The notes: a model not told the origin generated them from the letters alone. A DNA stretch of 64,000 bases from Jeongeupia sp. USM3 (GCF_001808185.1 NZ_CP017668.1:186001-250000); one strand, 5' to 3'. Positions 34,836 to 44,120 are shown, counted from the stretch's first letter. Translations and numbers: made by a program.

Positions 34836-36305
34836 TCAGGCGTCGAGGCCGGCCTGAACGAGTTCGGCGGCGCGCAGCACGGCGCGGGCCTTGTTCAGCG
34901 TTTCCTGCCATTCGCTCTCGGGTACCGAGTCGGCGACGATGCCGGCGCCGGCCTGCATGTAGAGCGTTTCGTTCTTGACCACGGCGGTGCGCAGCGCGAT
35001 CGCCACGTCCATGTCGCCGTTGAAGCCGAGATAGCCGACGGCGCCCGAATAGATGCCGCGCTTGCTCGGCTCGAACTCGTCGATGATCTCGAGCGCCCGC
35101 ACCTTGGGTGCGCCGGAGACCGTGCCGGCGGGGAAGGTGGCCTTGAGTACGTCGATATTGCTCAGGCCGGCCTTGAGCTTGCCCTCGACGCTCGAAACGA
35201 TGTGCATCACGTGCGAGTAACGCTCGATGGTCATCCGGTCGACGAGCTTGACCGAGCCGGTCTCGGCGACACGGCCGGTGTCGTTGCGGCCGAGGTCGAT
35301 CAGCATCACGTGTTCGGCGATTTCCTTCTCGTCGGCCAGCAGCTCCTCCGCCAGCGCCTCGTCGTGCTCGCGGGTCTTGCCGCGCGGGCGGGTGCCGGCG
35401 ATCGGCCGCACGGTGATCGTGTCGCCTTCGAGCCGGGCGAGGATTTCCGGCGAGGCGCCGACGATGTGCATGTCGCCGAAGTGGTAGAAGAACATGTACG
35501 GCGACGGGTTGATCGACCGCAGTGCGCGGTACAGCGCCAGCGGGTCCTGATCGAACGGCATCGTCATCCGCTGCGACAGCACCACCTGCATCACGTCGCC
35601 GTCGGCGATGTAGTCCTTGGCCTTGAGTACCGCTTCCTTGAACGCGGCTTCGCCGAACTCGGACTGCGCGCTCGTGAACGATTTTGCCGGGCCCGACAGC
35701 GGCAGTTTTGCCGGTTCGCGCAGCTTGAGCCGCAGCTCGGCCAGCCGTGCCTCGGCGCGCTCGTACGCTTCCGGGTGATCGGTGTTGGCGTAGACGACGA
35801 GGTAGAGCTTGCCCGACAGGTTGTCGACGACGGCGAGCTCCTCGGACAGCAGCAGCTGGACGTCGGGGACGCCGAGCGGATCGGGCTTGCTGCAGTGGGC
35901 AAGCTTCTTTTCGACGTAGCGGATCGTGTCGTAGCCGAAGTAGCCGACGAGGCCGCCCATGAAGCGCGGCATGCCGGCCGGCACCGCAGCCTTGAACTGT
36001 TTCTGGTATTCGGCGACGAAGTCGAGCGGATTGCCGTCGTGGGTCTCGACGATGCGGTCGTCGTGGATGACGTCGGTGTGCTGGCCGGTGACCGTGATGC
36101 GGGTCCGGGCGGGCAGGCCGATGAACGAGTAACGACCGAAACGCTCGCCACCGACGACCGATTCGAGCAGGTAGGAATAGGGGCGGTTGGCGAGCTTGAG
36201 GTAGACCGACAGCGGCGTGTCGAGGTCGGCGTACAGCTCGAGGATGACGGGAATGCGGTTGTAGCCTTGGCGAGCCAAAGCCGCGAATTCATCGCGCGTG
36301 ATCAT
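34836..36305 (-). CDS. trpE: Anthranilate synthase component I
   Basis: A 489-residue chorismate-binding enzyme, first step of tryptophan synthesis. The N-terminal regulatory part has LLESVVGGERFGRYSFIG, with the LLES motif of the tryptophan feedback site; the catalytic part has MFFYHFGDMHIVGASPE, IAGTRPRGKTREHDEALAEELLADEKE, LIDLGRNDTGRV, and TVSGAPKVRALEIIDE. CTGGAG stands 6 nt before the ATG at 36305. A tryptophan-rich leader ORF lies 43 nt upstream, so expression is probably controlled by charged tRNA-Trp as well as by feedback. Confidence 0.97.
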   Translation of the reverse strand: MITRDEFAALARQGYNRIPVILELYADLDTPLSVYLKLANRPYSYLLESVVGGERFGRYSFIGLPARTRITVTGQHTDVIHDDRIVETHDGNPLDFVAEYQKQFKAAVPAGMPRFMGGLVGYFGYDTIRYVEKKLAHCSKPDPLGVPDVQLLLSEELAVVDNLSGKLYLVVYANTDHPEAYERAEARLAELRLKLREPAKLPLSGPAKSFTSAQSEFGEAAFKEAVLKAKDYIADGDVMQVVLSQRMTMPFDQDPLALYRALRSINPSPYMFFYHFGDMHIVGASPEILARLEGDTITVRPIAGTRPRGKTREHDEALAEELLADEKEIAEHVMLIDLGRNDTGRVAETGSVKLVDRMTIERYSHVMHIVSSVEGKLKAGLSNIDVLKATFPAGTVSGAPKVRALEIIDEFEPSKRGIYSGAVGYLGFNGDMDVAIALRTAVVKNETLYMQAGAGIVADSVPESEWQETLNKARAVLRAAELVQAGLDA

Positions 36306-36348
36306 GACAACTCCAGACGAAGGAAAAGGGCGGGACGGCAGGGGACGC

Positions 36349-36402
36349 TTACCAGCGACGCCATCGCCATTCGAGCCAGATTTCGTTGGAGTGGAACGCC
36401 AT
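36349..36402 (-). CDS. trpL: trp operon leader peptide
   Basis: A 17-codon ORF, MAFHSNEIWLEWRWRRW, then TAA. Four of its last nine residues are Trp (positions 9, 12, 14, 17), far above chance. It lies 43 nt upstream of trpE and in the same direction, the classical place of an attenuation leader: ribosomes stalling at Trp codons when tRNA-Trp is uncharged would change downstream RNA folding. Only CCCTTTTCC stands between it and trpE, so no strong T-run terminator is present; control might act on the trpE binding site instead. Confidence 0.85.
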   Translation of the reverse strand: MAFHSNEIWLEWRWRRW

Positions 36403-36459
36403 GATCAGGTATCGGAATATTGCCTTGGGGATGTCTTGCATCTTGCCCAATGCGGCAGC

Positions 36460-36491
36460 AGGGGTCAACCGCGGCGGCGCGGCCGACCCCT
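36460..36491 (-). terminator. GC-rich hairpin between mltA and trpL
   Basis: AGGGGTC-(2)-CCGCG-(4)-CGCGG-(2)-GACCCCT, a two-part stem 18 nt downstream of mltA on the - strand. No T-run follows. It probably ends or slows mltA transcription before the trp promoter region. Confidence 0.5.
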
Positions 36492-36509
36492 GATCGCGTC
36501 CGGATGGCC

Positions 36510-37721
36510 TCAGTTGGCGTCCGGCAGCGGTTCTCCCCTGGGCCAGAGCAGCCAGAGCCGCCCGGGCTGCTTCATCCTGCCGGCCAGCTCGCCGGCGGCA
36601 TCGCCCTTGCCCCAGAAGAAGTCGGCGCGGACCTGGCCGCGGATCGCACCGCCGGTGTCCTGCGCGGCGGCGAGCCGCGTCAGCGGCGTACCGTCCGGGC
36701 GGGTGGTGTCGATCAGCATCGGCGCACCTGCCGGGACGTGGCGGGGATCGACGGCGAGGCTGTAACCGGCGGTCAGCGGGACGCCGAGCGAGCCGATCGG
36801 GCCTTCGTTGCTGTCGGGCAGGGTGCGGAAGAACACGTAGCTCGGGTTGCTGGCGACCAACTGGTTCACCTTGGCCGGATTGGCGCGCGCCCACGCGCGG
36901 ATGGTCTGCATGCTGACGTCGGCGGCCTTGAGCTCGCCCTGCTCGATCAGCCATTTGCCGATCGCGCGATACGGCCAGCCGTTCTGGTCGGCATAGCCGA
37001 GGCGCAGTTCGCGACCATCGGCAAGCTTGATCCGGCCCGAACCCTGTACCTGCAGGAACTGCAGGTCCATCGGGTCCGGCAGCCAGGCGAGCACCGGGGC
37101 ATCGAGCTTACTGGCTTTCGCGAGTCTGGCGATATCGGCAGCGTCGGAGTACGGCTTGAGCGTTTTGCCGCTCAGGCGGCCACGCAGGCGTTTGCCCCTG
37201 AGTTCGGGGTAAAGGCTGTCGAGCTGGACCGTGATCATGTCGTTCGGCGGGCCGTAGACCGGAACGGTATTGGCGCTCGTCCGGCTCAGGCTGCCGGGAT
37301 AGACCGGCTCGTAATAGCCGGTGATCAGGCCCTGGTTGCTGCCGTCGGCATTGCGCAGCGTCAGCGGGACGAGGCGGCCGGTCAGGAAGGCCCGGACACC
37401 GGCTGCATCCTTCGACAGCGTGGCCGCATCGGCGCACAGCGTCGCCCAGCGCGGCTGCTTTTGCAGGCGCGGGCAACTGCGCAGCCAGGCATCGAAGCCG
37501 GCGAGCCAGTCGGCATCGCTTACAGCAGGAAGCGATGCCCAGTCTGCGGGCTGGTACGGTGCCATGTCGGCGGCCGGCGGTGTCGGCGCGGGTGTCGGCG
37601 CCGGCTGAGCGGGCGGTGCGGGTTGGGCTGGTGGCGCGGAGGGCGGGGTTGTGCAGGCTGCAAGGACGAGTGCGGCAAGCGCGGCGAGCGTGCGGGCGGG
37701 GAAACGGGAAATCTGGGTCAT
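36510..37721 (-). CDS. mltA: Membrane-bound lytic murein transglycosylase A
   Basis: A 403-residue outer-membrane lipoprotein that cleaves peptidoglycan. Residues 1-22 are a lipoprotein signal with lipobox LAAC; a Pro/Ala-rich linker follows (about 25-52). The MltA domain (LITGYYEPVYPGSLSRT ... FLQVQGSGRIKLADGRELRLGYADQNGWPYRAIGK) and the C-terminal 3D domain with the catalytic Asp in AAQDTGGAIRGQVRADFFWG are clear. The ATG overlaps the stop of phaM by one base. Confidence 0.95.
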   Translation of the reverse strand: MTQISRFPARTLAALAALVLAACTTPPSAPPAQPAPPAQPAPTPAPTPPAADMAPYQPADWASLPAVSDADWLAGFDAWLRSCPRLQKQPRWATLCADAATLSKDAAGVRAFLTGRLVPLTLRNADGSNQGLITGYYEPVYPGSLSRTSANTVPVYGPPNDMITVQLDSLYPELRGKRLRGRLSGKTLKPYSDAADIARLAKASKLDAPVLAWLPDPMDLQFLQVQGSGRIKLADGRELRLGYADQNGWPYRAIGKWLIEQGELKAADVSMQTIRAWARANPAKVNQLVASNPSYVFFRTLPDSNEGPIGSLGVPLTAGYSLAVDPRHVPAGAPMLIDTTRPDGTPLTRLAAAQDTGGAIRGQVRADFFWGKGDAAGELAGRMKQPGRLWLLWPRGEPLPDAN

Positions 37722-37969
37722 CAGGGCGTGTCGGATTTGGGGTCGATGCCTTTCTTGAACGCCTGCAGCCCGGCTTTCTGCATCTCCAGCGTCTTCACGG
37801 TCATCTGCAGCATGCCGACCTGCATCGTCAGCCACTGTTCGATCGTGCGCATCTCGATGATCTTGCGGTCGATTTCCTCTTCGGTCAGCGGCGGCATGAA
37901 GGGGTTGGGCGTACCCGGCTTCAGGAATTGCGTAAAGAAGCCGAACGGGTCTTGCGGGGTATCGCTCAT
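37721..37969 (-). CDS. PhaM-like PHA granule-associated protein
   Basis: An 82-residue protein resembling the N-terminal half of Ralstonia PhaM, which binds PHA synthase and the granule and links it to the nucleoid. NPFMPPLTEEEIDRKIIEMRTIEQWLTMQVGMLQMTVKTLEMQKAGLQAFKKG is the family's coiled region, interrupted here only for reading. The long basic tail of R. eutropha PhaM is missing, as in most relatives outside Burkholderiales. It overlaps mltA by one base. A phasin gene lies at 44.1 kb, which supports PHA storage in this organism. Confidence 0.8.
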   Translation of the reverse strand: MSDTPQDPFGFFTQFLKPGTPNPFMPPLTEEEIDRKIIEMRTIEQWLTMQVGMLQMTVKTLEMQKAGLQAFKKGIDPKSDTP

Positions 37970-38042
37970 GGCGGGCTCCGGAAGGAACGGCGGGCACCGC
38001 CGTAAAACGGTGCGGCCCCACGGCGTGGGGCCGCTTCCGATT

Positions 38043-40313
38043 CTAGACCTTTGCGGCGGCCTGTACCGCAGCAAGTGCGGCCATATTCACGAGACGGCGT
38101 ACCGATGCGGTCGGCGTGAGGATGTGCGCCGGTGCCGAAATGCCGAGCAGAATCGGGCCGATGGTCACGCCGTCGCCGGCGGTGATCTTCAGCAGGTTGA
38201 ACGAGATGTTCGCTGCGTCGAGGTTCGGCATGATCAGGAGGTTGGCGTCGCCCTTGAGCGTCGAGTGCGGGAACACCTGCTGGCGGATCTCGGCCGACAG
38301 CGCGGCATCGCCGTGCATTTCGCCGTCGACATCCAGGTCGGGTGCCTGTTCGCGCAGCAGTTCGAGCGTATGGCGCATCTTCTGTGCCGACGGGTCGCTC
38401 AGCGTGCCGAAGCTCGAGTGCGACAGCAGTGCGACCTGCGGCTGGATGCCGAAGTTGCGCACGGTCTCGGCGGCGAGGCAGGTGATCTCGGCCAGTTGCT
38501 CCGGGCTCGGGTCCTGGTTCACATAGGTGTCGGTGATGAAGATGTTGCCGGTCGGCAGCAGCAGCGCGTTCATCGCCGCGGTCGTCGTCGCGCCGTTCTG
38601 CAGGCCCAGCACGTTTTCCAGATACCAGTGATGACGGTGGTACTGGCCGTGCGTGCCGCAGATCATCGCGTCGGCCTCGCCGCGCTTGACCATCAGCGCG
38701 CCGATCAGCGTGGTCTTGCTGCGCACCTCGGCCTGCGCCAGCTCTTCGGACACACCCTTGCGCATCATCAGCGAGTGGTACAGCGTCCAGTATTCGCGGT
38801 AGCGCGGGTCGTTTTCCTGGTTGCACAGCTCGAAGTCGACGCCGGGGCGGATGCGCAGGCCGAGTTTCTCGATCCGGCTTTCGATCACGCTCGGACGGCC
38901 GATGACGATCGGGTAGCACAGGCCGAGGTCGATGACTTCCTGCACCGCGTGCAGCACGCGCTGGTCTTCGCCTTCGCAGAACACCACGCGTTTCTTGGCC
39001 TTGCGCGCGGCGGCGAACACCGGGCGCATGAACAGGTTGGACTTGTAGACGAACTGCGTCAGCTCTTCGGTGTAGACGCCGAAGTCCTCGATCGGCCGCG
39101 TGGCAACGCCGGCTTCCATCGCCGCGCGGGCGACGGCCGGGGCGATCTTGATGATCAGGCGCGGATCGAACGGCTTCGGGATCAGGTATTCGGCGCCAAA
39201 GGTCAGGTTCTCGTTGGCGTAGGTGTCGGCCACGACGTCCGATTGCTCGGCCAGCGCCAGCTCGGCGATGGCATTGACGGCCGCGTGCTTCATGCTTTCG
39301 GTGATCGCCGTTGCGCCGACGTCGAGCGCGCCGCGGAACATGAACGGGAAGCACAGCACGTTGTTGACCTGGTTCGGGTAGTCCGAACGGCCGGTGCAGA
39401 CGATGGCGTCGGGGCGGACGGCCTTGACCTTGGGCGGCGAGATTTCCGGGTCCGGGTTCGACAGCGCGAGGATCAGCGGCTGCTCGGCCATGGTCTTGAC
39501 CATGTCCTGGCTCATCACGTCCGGGCCGGACAGGCCGAGGAAGATGTCGGCACCGCCGATGGCGTCCTGCAGCGTGCGGGCATCGGTGTCGCGGGCGTAG
39601 CGCTGCTTGGTTTCGTCGAGGTTGGTGCGGCCGGTGTGGATCACGCCCTTGGAGTCGCAGACGATCACGTTCTCGCGCTGCACGCCGAGCGACACCAGCA
39701 GATCGAGGCAGGCGATCGCGGCGGCACCGGCGCCGGAAGCGACGAGCTTTACCTCGCCGATCTTCTTGCCGATCAGTTTCAGGCCGTTCTTGACCGCTGC
39801 GCCGACGATGATCGCCGTGCCGTGCTGGTCGTCATGGAACACCGGGATGTTCATCCGCTCGCGCAGCTTCTGCTCGACGTAGAAGCACTCCGGCGCCTTG
39901 ATGTCCTCAAGGTTGATGCCGCCGAAGGTCGGCTCGAGCGAGGCGATGATCTCGACCAGTTTTTCCGGGTCTTTCTCGTCGATCTCGATGTCGAACACGT
40001 CGATGCCGGCGAACTTCTTGAACAGCACGCCCTTGCCTTCCATGACCGGCTTGCCGGCCAGCGGGCCGATGTCGCCGAGGCCCAGCACCGCAGTGCCGTT
40101 GGTGATGACGGCAACGAGGTTGCCGCGTGCGGTCATGTTGCGGGCTTCGGCCTCGTCCTCGACGATGGCCATGCAGGCGTAGGCAACGCCCGGCGAGTAG
40201 GCGAGCGCCAGCTCGCGCTGGCTGGACAGCCCCTTGGTCGGCGCGACCTGGATCTTGCCGGGGCGCGGATAGCGATGGTAGTCGAGGGCTTTTCGTTTGA
40301 GTTCTTCGTCCAT
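38043..40313 (-). CDS. maeB: NADP-dependent malic enzyme (MaeB type, with phosphotransacetylase-like domain)
   Basis: A 756-residue enzyme that oxidatively decarboxylates malate to pyruvate. The N-terminal 430 residues are the malic enzyme proper (SPGVAYACMAI; GTAVLGLGDIGPLAGKPVMEGK; FHDDQHGTAIIVGAAV; LVASGAGAAAIACLDLL). The C-terminal 320 residues resemble phosphate acetyltransferase (VVFCEGEDQRVLHAV; GEMHGDAALSAEIR) and are regulatory in known members. It begins MDEELKRKALDYHRYPRPGKI. The length equals E. coli MaeB (759). It is monocistronic with a 196-nt gap to dnaE. Confidence 0.96.
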   Translation of the reverse strand: MDEELKRKALDYHRYPRPGKIQVAPTKGLSSQRELALAYSPGVAYACMAIVEDEAEARNMTARGNLVAVITNGTAVLGLGDIGPLAGKPVMEGKGVLFKKFAGIDVFDIEIDEKDPEKLVEIIASLEPTFGGINLEDIKAPECFYVEQKLRERMNIPVFHDDQHGTAIIVGAAVKNGLKLIGKKIGEVKLVASGAGAAAIACLDLLVSLGVQRENVIVCDSKGVIHTGRTNLDETKQRYARDTDARTLQDAIGGADIFLGLSGPDVMSQDMVKTMAEQPLILALSNPDPEISPPKVKAVRPDAIVCTGRSDYPNQVNNVLCFPFMFRGALDVGATAITESMKHAAVNAIAELALAEQSDVVADTYANENLTFGAEYLIPKPFDPRLIIKIAPAVARAAMEAGVATRPIEDFGVYTEELTQFVYKSNLFMRPVFAAARKAKKRVVFCEGEDQRVLHAVQEVIDLGLCYPIVIGRPSVIESRIEKLGLRIRPGVDFELCNQENDPRYREYWTLYHSLMMRKGVSEELAQAEVRSKTTLIGALMVKRGEADAMICGTHGQYHRHHWYLENVLGLQNGATTTAAMNALLLPTGNIFITDTYVNQDPSPEQLAEITCLAAETVRNFGIQPQVALLSHSSFGTLSDPSAQKMRHTLELLREQAPDLDVDGEMHGDAALSAEIRQQVFPHSTLKGDANLLIMPNLDAANISFNLLKITAGDGVTIGPILLGISAPAHILTPTASVRRLVNMAALAAVQAAAKV

Positions 40314-40467
40314 GTGGTTCTCCGTGATGCCGGATACGCAACCGTTCCGGTCTGATGGGTCAGTGAGCGATGTTGTGATGCTGGGCGCGACTACATGCGA
40401 TGGCAAGCTAGGGTTTTGCCCGATGCGGGATACGCGTATTCCTTAGGGTGAGCGTTTTCGTTCGCCG

Positions 40468-40503
40468 CAAAAAACACGGGCCGGACTTTGCAGTCCGGCC
40501 CGT
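40468..40503 (-). terminator. Intrinsic terminator of dnaE
   Basis: On the - strand ACGGGCCGGACT-GCAA-AGTCCGGCCCGT is followed by GTTTTTTG, 6 nt after the dnaE stop: a 12-bp GC stem with a T-run. Confidence 0.92.
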
Positions 40504-40509
40504 CCGGGG

Positions 40510-43500
40510 TCAGAAACGGATTTTCACGGCGTCGTTGCCAAGCCAGCTCTGGAGTTCGGCGATCAGCGCATCGTGCAGCGTGACGCGCCAGTCGAGCCCC
40601 AGCCGCAAGGCGCAACGCGCGCCGCTGGTCCGGTAGTCGATCTCGATCGGGCAGGCGCCGCCGTTGTAGGCCGACAGCAGCGTCGACAGCCGTGCGGCAT
40701 CGGCGTTGCCGTTGACCTGCAGGTTTAGCGACCGGGCAAAGTGGCTGCGCGCCTCCGGCACATCCATCACCGCGTCGGCGATCACGCGCAGGCCGCCGCT
40801 GAAACGGTCCTCGCTGACCTTGCCGGCGACAACGAGCAGCGTGTCGTCCTTGAGTTTGGTCCGGTGCGCTTCGAACACTTCCGAATACAGCGCGACCTCG
40901 ACCTTGGCATTGCCGTCGTCGAGCTGCAGGAAGGCCATCCGGCCGCGGTCACCGTTCTTGACCCGCAGGCCGCCGACGATGCCGGCGAGGTACTGCAGCT
41001 CGCGCTTGGGCTCGAGCCGGTCGAGACGCGTCTTGATCAGGCCCTTGATGTCCTTGGCATGCGCGTCGAACGGGTGGCCGGACAGATAGTGGCCCAGCGC
41101 GGTCTTTTCCTCGGCGAGCTTGACCTTGTCGTCCCAGCGCGGCACCTCGATCGGCTCGACCGTCGGCACCGCGGACGGCTCGAAAATGTCGAACAGCGAG
41201 TTCTGGTTGGCATTGGCGGCCTCGGTCTCGGCAAGCTTCATCGCCTGCTCGACATTGGCCATCAGCCGGGCGCGGTGGTCGTCGAGCGCATCGAACGCGC
41301 CGCCGCGAATCAGCGCCTCGAGCACGCGCTTGTTGACTTCCTTCTTGTCGGTGCGGCGGCAGAAGTCGTACAGGTCCTTGAACGGGCCATTGACCTTGCG
41401 TTCGGCGACGATCTGCTCGACCGCGCCCTGACCGACGCCCTTGATCGCACCCAGCGCATAGCGGATCTGCTTCTTGCCGACCGGGACGAAGCGGTAGACG
41501 CTCTCGTTGATGTCCGGCGGCAACATCTCCAGGCGGTTCTTCTCGATGCAGTCGTCGTAGAAGATCTTGAGCTGGTCGGTATTGTCGAGTTCCGAGCTCA
41601 TCGTCGCTGCCATGAAGGCCGCGGTGTGGTGTGCCTTGAGCCACGCGGTGTGATACGACACCACCGCGTACGCCGCCGTGTGCGACTTGTTGAAGCCGTA
41701 TTCGGCGAACTTGGCCATCAGGTCGAACAGCATCTCGGCCAGCGCCGGGTCGTAGCCCTTTTTCTTGGCGCCGTCGGCGATCATCTCGCGGTGCTTGGCC
41801 ATCTCCTCGGGCTTCTTCTTGCCCATGGCGCGGCGCAGCATGTCTGCGCCGCCGAGCGTGTAGCCGCCGATGATCTGCGAGATCTGCATCACCTGTTCCT
41901 GATACACGATCACGCCATAGGTCGGCTCGAGGCAGCGCTCCAGATCCGGGTGGAAGTAGTCGGGGACTTCCAGACCCTTCTTGCGGTTGATGAAGGTGTC
42001 GACCATGCCCGAACCGAGCGGGCCCGGCCGGTACAGCGCCAGCACGGCGATGATGTCTTCGAAACGGTCGGGCTGCAGTTTCTCGAGCAGCCGCTTCATG
42101 CCGTCCGATTCAACCTGGAAGACGGCGGTGGTGTTGGCGTCGCGGAAGACCTGATATGCGGCCTGATCCTCGAAACCCATGCTCATCAGGTCGAGGTACT
42201 CGCCGGTCTGCTCCCTGATGTATTGCAGCGCCAGCTCGATGATCGTCAGGTTGCGCAGGCCCAGAAAGTCGAACTTCACCAGACCGATCGATTCGACGTC
42301 GTCCTTGTCGAGCATCGACACCGGCGACGCGTCGGCGCCGCTGGCCTGATACACCGGGCAGAAGTCGGTGATCTGGCCCGGTGCGATCAGTACGCCACCG
42401 GCGTGCATGCCGATGTTGCGCGTCATGCCTTCGAGTTTGAGCGCCAGCTCCCACAACTCCTTGACTTCGTCCTCGTTGCGGACGCGCTCGGCCAGTTCGG
42501 GGACCATCTCGACCGCATCATCGAGGCTGAAGTGCTTGCCCGGTGCGGCCGGAATCATTTTCGACAGCCCGTCGCAGAACATGTACGGCAGGTCGAGCAC
42601 GCGGCCGACGTCGCGCACCACCGCCTTCGCGGCCATGGTGCCGAAGGTTGCGATCTGGCTGACCGCCTCGGCGCCGTACTTCTCGCGCACGTACTCGATC
42701 ACGCGCCAGCGGTTGTCCTGGCAGAAGTCGATGTCGAAGTCGGGCATCGATACCCGTTCCGGGTTCAGGAAGCGCTCGAACAGCAGCGCGTATGCGGTCG
42801 GGTCGATGTCGGTAATGCCAAGCGAATACGCGACCAGCGAGCCCGCACCCGAACCCCGGCCCGGGCCGACCGGGCAGCCGTTCTTTTTCGCCCAGACGAT
42901 GAAGTCGGCCACGATCAGGAAGTAGCCGGGGAAGCCCATCTGGATGATGGTGTCGGTCTCGAACTTGAGCCGTTCGAGATAGCGTGGCCGTTCGGCATCG
43001 CGCTGCGCCGTGTCGGGATACAGCTGGGCGAGACGGGCCTCGAGTCCTTCCTTGGCGAGATGGATGAGATAGTCGTCGAGCGTCATGCCGTCCGGCGTCG
43101 GAAAGTCCGGCAGGTAGTTGGTGCCGAGCGTGACGGTCAGGTTGCAGCGCTGCGCGATCGCGACCGAGTTGGCCAGCGCCTCGGGCAGGTCGGCGAACAG
43201 CTCGGCCATCTCGGCCGGGCTCTTGAAGTACTGTTCGTCGGTGAAGAGCTTTGGCCGGCGCTTGTCGGCGACCATATGGCCACTGGCGATGCAGACGCGC
43301 GCCTCGTGTGCCTTGAAATCGTCCGCTGCCATGAACTGGACCGGGTGGGTGGCGACGACGGGCAGGTCGAGGTCCGAGGCGAGGTCGAGCTGGCCCTGAA
43401 CGCACGGTTCGCATTCGGGCTGGCCGCTGCGCTGCAGCTCGAGGTAGAAATTGCCGGCAAACTGTCCGGCCCACCATTGTGTCGCATCGCGGGCCGCGTC

Positions 43501-43947
43501 GTAGTTGCCCGACAGCAGTGCCTGGCCGATTTCGCCAAGGTGCGCGCCGGACAGGCAGAGCAGGTGGCCGTTGTCGCCGTCGGCGATCCATTCCTTGCGC
43601 AGCTCGGCGCGATCGCGGTACTGGTTGTCGCGGTAGGCGCGGGTCAGCAGCTCGCACAGCCGGCCATAGCCGTCGCGATCACGGGCCAGCAGCAGCACGC
43701 GATACGGCTTGTCGCGATCGACCTCGTTTTCGATCCAGGCATCGAGGCCGATGACGGGCTTGATGCCCGCGCTGCGGCAGGCCTTGTAATGCTTGACCAG
43801 ACCGAACAGGTTCATCAGGTCGGTCACGCCGAGTGCAGGCATGCCGAGCTTTTGGGCGTGTTTCACGGCATCGTCGATACGGACGATGCCGTCGGTCACG
43901 GAGAATTCGGAGTGGATGCGGAGATGGATGAAGGCGGGCTGATTCAT
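40510..43947 (-). CDS. dnaE: DNA polymerase III subunit alpha
   Basis: A 1145-residue replicative polymerase. The N-terminal PHP domain begins FIHLRIHSEFSVTDGIVRID; the polymerase palm has GRGSGAGSLVAYSLGITDIDP and the catalytic aspartates in PDFDIDFCQDNR; the fingers carry NIGMHAGGVLIAPG; a helix-hairpin-helix region (IRYALGAIKGVGQGAVEQIV) and an OB fold (YLAGIVGGLRVKNGDRGRMAFLQLDDG) follow, then the tau-binding tail. The length is close to E. coli DnaE (1160). The gene lies alone between two terminator/promoter regions. Confidence 0.97.
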   Translation of the reverse strand: MNQPAFIHLRIHSEFSVTDGIVRIDDAVKHAQKLGMPALGVTDLMNLFGLVKHYKACRSAGIKPVIGLDAWIENEVDRDKPYRVLLLARDRDGYGRLCELLTRAYRDNQYRDRAELRKEWIADGDNGHLLCLSGAHLGEIGQALLSGNYDAARDATQWWAGQFAGNFYLELQRSGQPECEPCVQGQLDLASDLDLPVVATHPVQFMAADDFKAHEARVCIASGHMVADKRRPKLFTDEQYFKSPAEMAELFADLPEALANSVAIAQRCNLTVTLGTNYLPDFPTPDGMTLDDYLIHLAKEGLEARLAQLYPDTAQRDAERPRYLERLKFETDTIIQMGFPGYFLIVADFIVWAKKNGCPVGPGRGSGAGSLVAYSLGITDIDPTAYALLFERFLNPERVSMPDFDIDFCQDNRWRVIEYVREKYGAEAVSQIATFGTMAAKAVVRDVGRVLDLPYMFCDGLSKMIPAAPGKHFSLDDAVEMVPELAERVRNEDEVKELWELALKLEGMTRNIGMHAGGVLIAPGQITDFCPVYQASGADASPVSMLDKDDVESIGLVKFDFLGLRNLTIIELALQYIREQTGEYLDLMSMGFEDQAAYQVFRDANTTAVFQVESDGMKRLLEKLQPDRFEDIIAVLALYRPGPLGSGMVDTFINRKKGLEVPDYFHPDLERCLEPTYGVIVYQEQVMQISQIIGGYTLGGADMLRRAMGKKKPEEMAKHREMIADGAKKKGYDPALAEMLFDLMAKFAEYGFNKSHTAAYAVVSYHTAWLKAHHTAAFMAATMSSELDNTDQLKIFYDDCIEKNRLEMLPPDINESVYRFVPVGKKQIRYALGAIKGVGQGAVEQIVAERKVNGPFKDLYDFCRRTDKKEVNKRVLEALIRGGAFDALDDHRARLMANVEQAMKLAETEAANANQNSLFDIFEPSAVPTVEPIEVPRWDDKVKLAEEKTALGHYLSGHPFDAHAKDIKGLIKTRLDRLEPKRELQYLAGIVGGLRVKNGDRGRMAFLQLDDGNAKVEVALYSEVFEAHRTKLKDDTLLVVAGKVSEDRFSGGLRVIADAVMDVPEARSHFARSLNLQVNGNADAARLSTLLSAYNGGACPIEIDYRTSGARCALRLGLDWRVTLHDALIAELQSWLGNDAVKIRF

Positions 43948-44030
43948 CGGCGTATTCTAGCATCCCGCCGCCCCGCGTCGCCTTGGCGGCGGTGACGATC
44001 CGGGGTGGCTGCACCGGAGATTTTGCGTTT

Positions 44031-44045
44031 TTGTGCGGTGCACAA
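44031..44045. promoter_or_regulatory. TTGTGC-GGT-GCACAA palindrome upstream of the phasin promoter
   Basis: Perfect inverted repeat TTGTGC-N3-GCACAA ending 8 nt before the -35 box. A related TTGCAGTGCACAA lies at 44094-44106, between the -10 and the start codon. TGC-rich sites of this type are bound by PhaR-class regulators at phasin genes, so both are good PhaR candidates. Confidence 0.55.
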
Positions 44046-44053
44046 TAAATAAC

Positions 44054-44081
44054 TTGACGCGTACACGTTGAGGGTTAGAAT
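44054..44081 (+). promoter_or_regulatory. Sigma-70 promoter of the phasin gene
   Basis: TTGACG (44054-44059), 16-nt spacer, TAGAAT (44076-44081). This is close to consensus. The start point would be near 44088, giving a leader of about 33 nt, with the second TTGCAGTGCACAA operator just over it. Confidence 0.75.
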
Positions 44082-44120
44082 GGCATCGGTATATTGCAGT
44101 GCACAAATAGGAGAAACCAC

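Noticed and set aside
36420..40355. 1311-codon open frame on the + strand across mltA and maeB
   Set aside because: Antisense to two clearly recognised genes; composition is that of a mirror frame.
40741..43995. 1084-codon open frame opposite dnaE
   Set aside because: Antisense shadow of dnaE without any domain.
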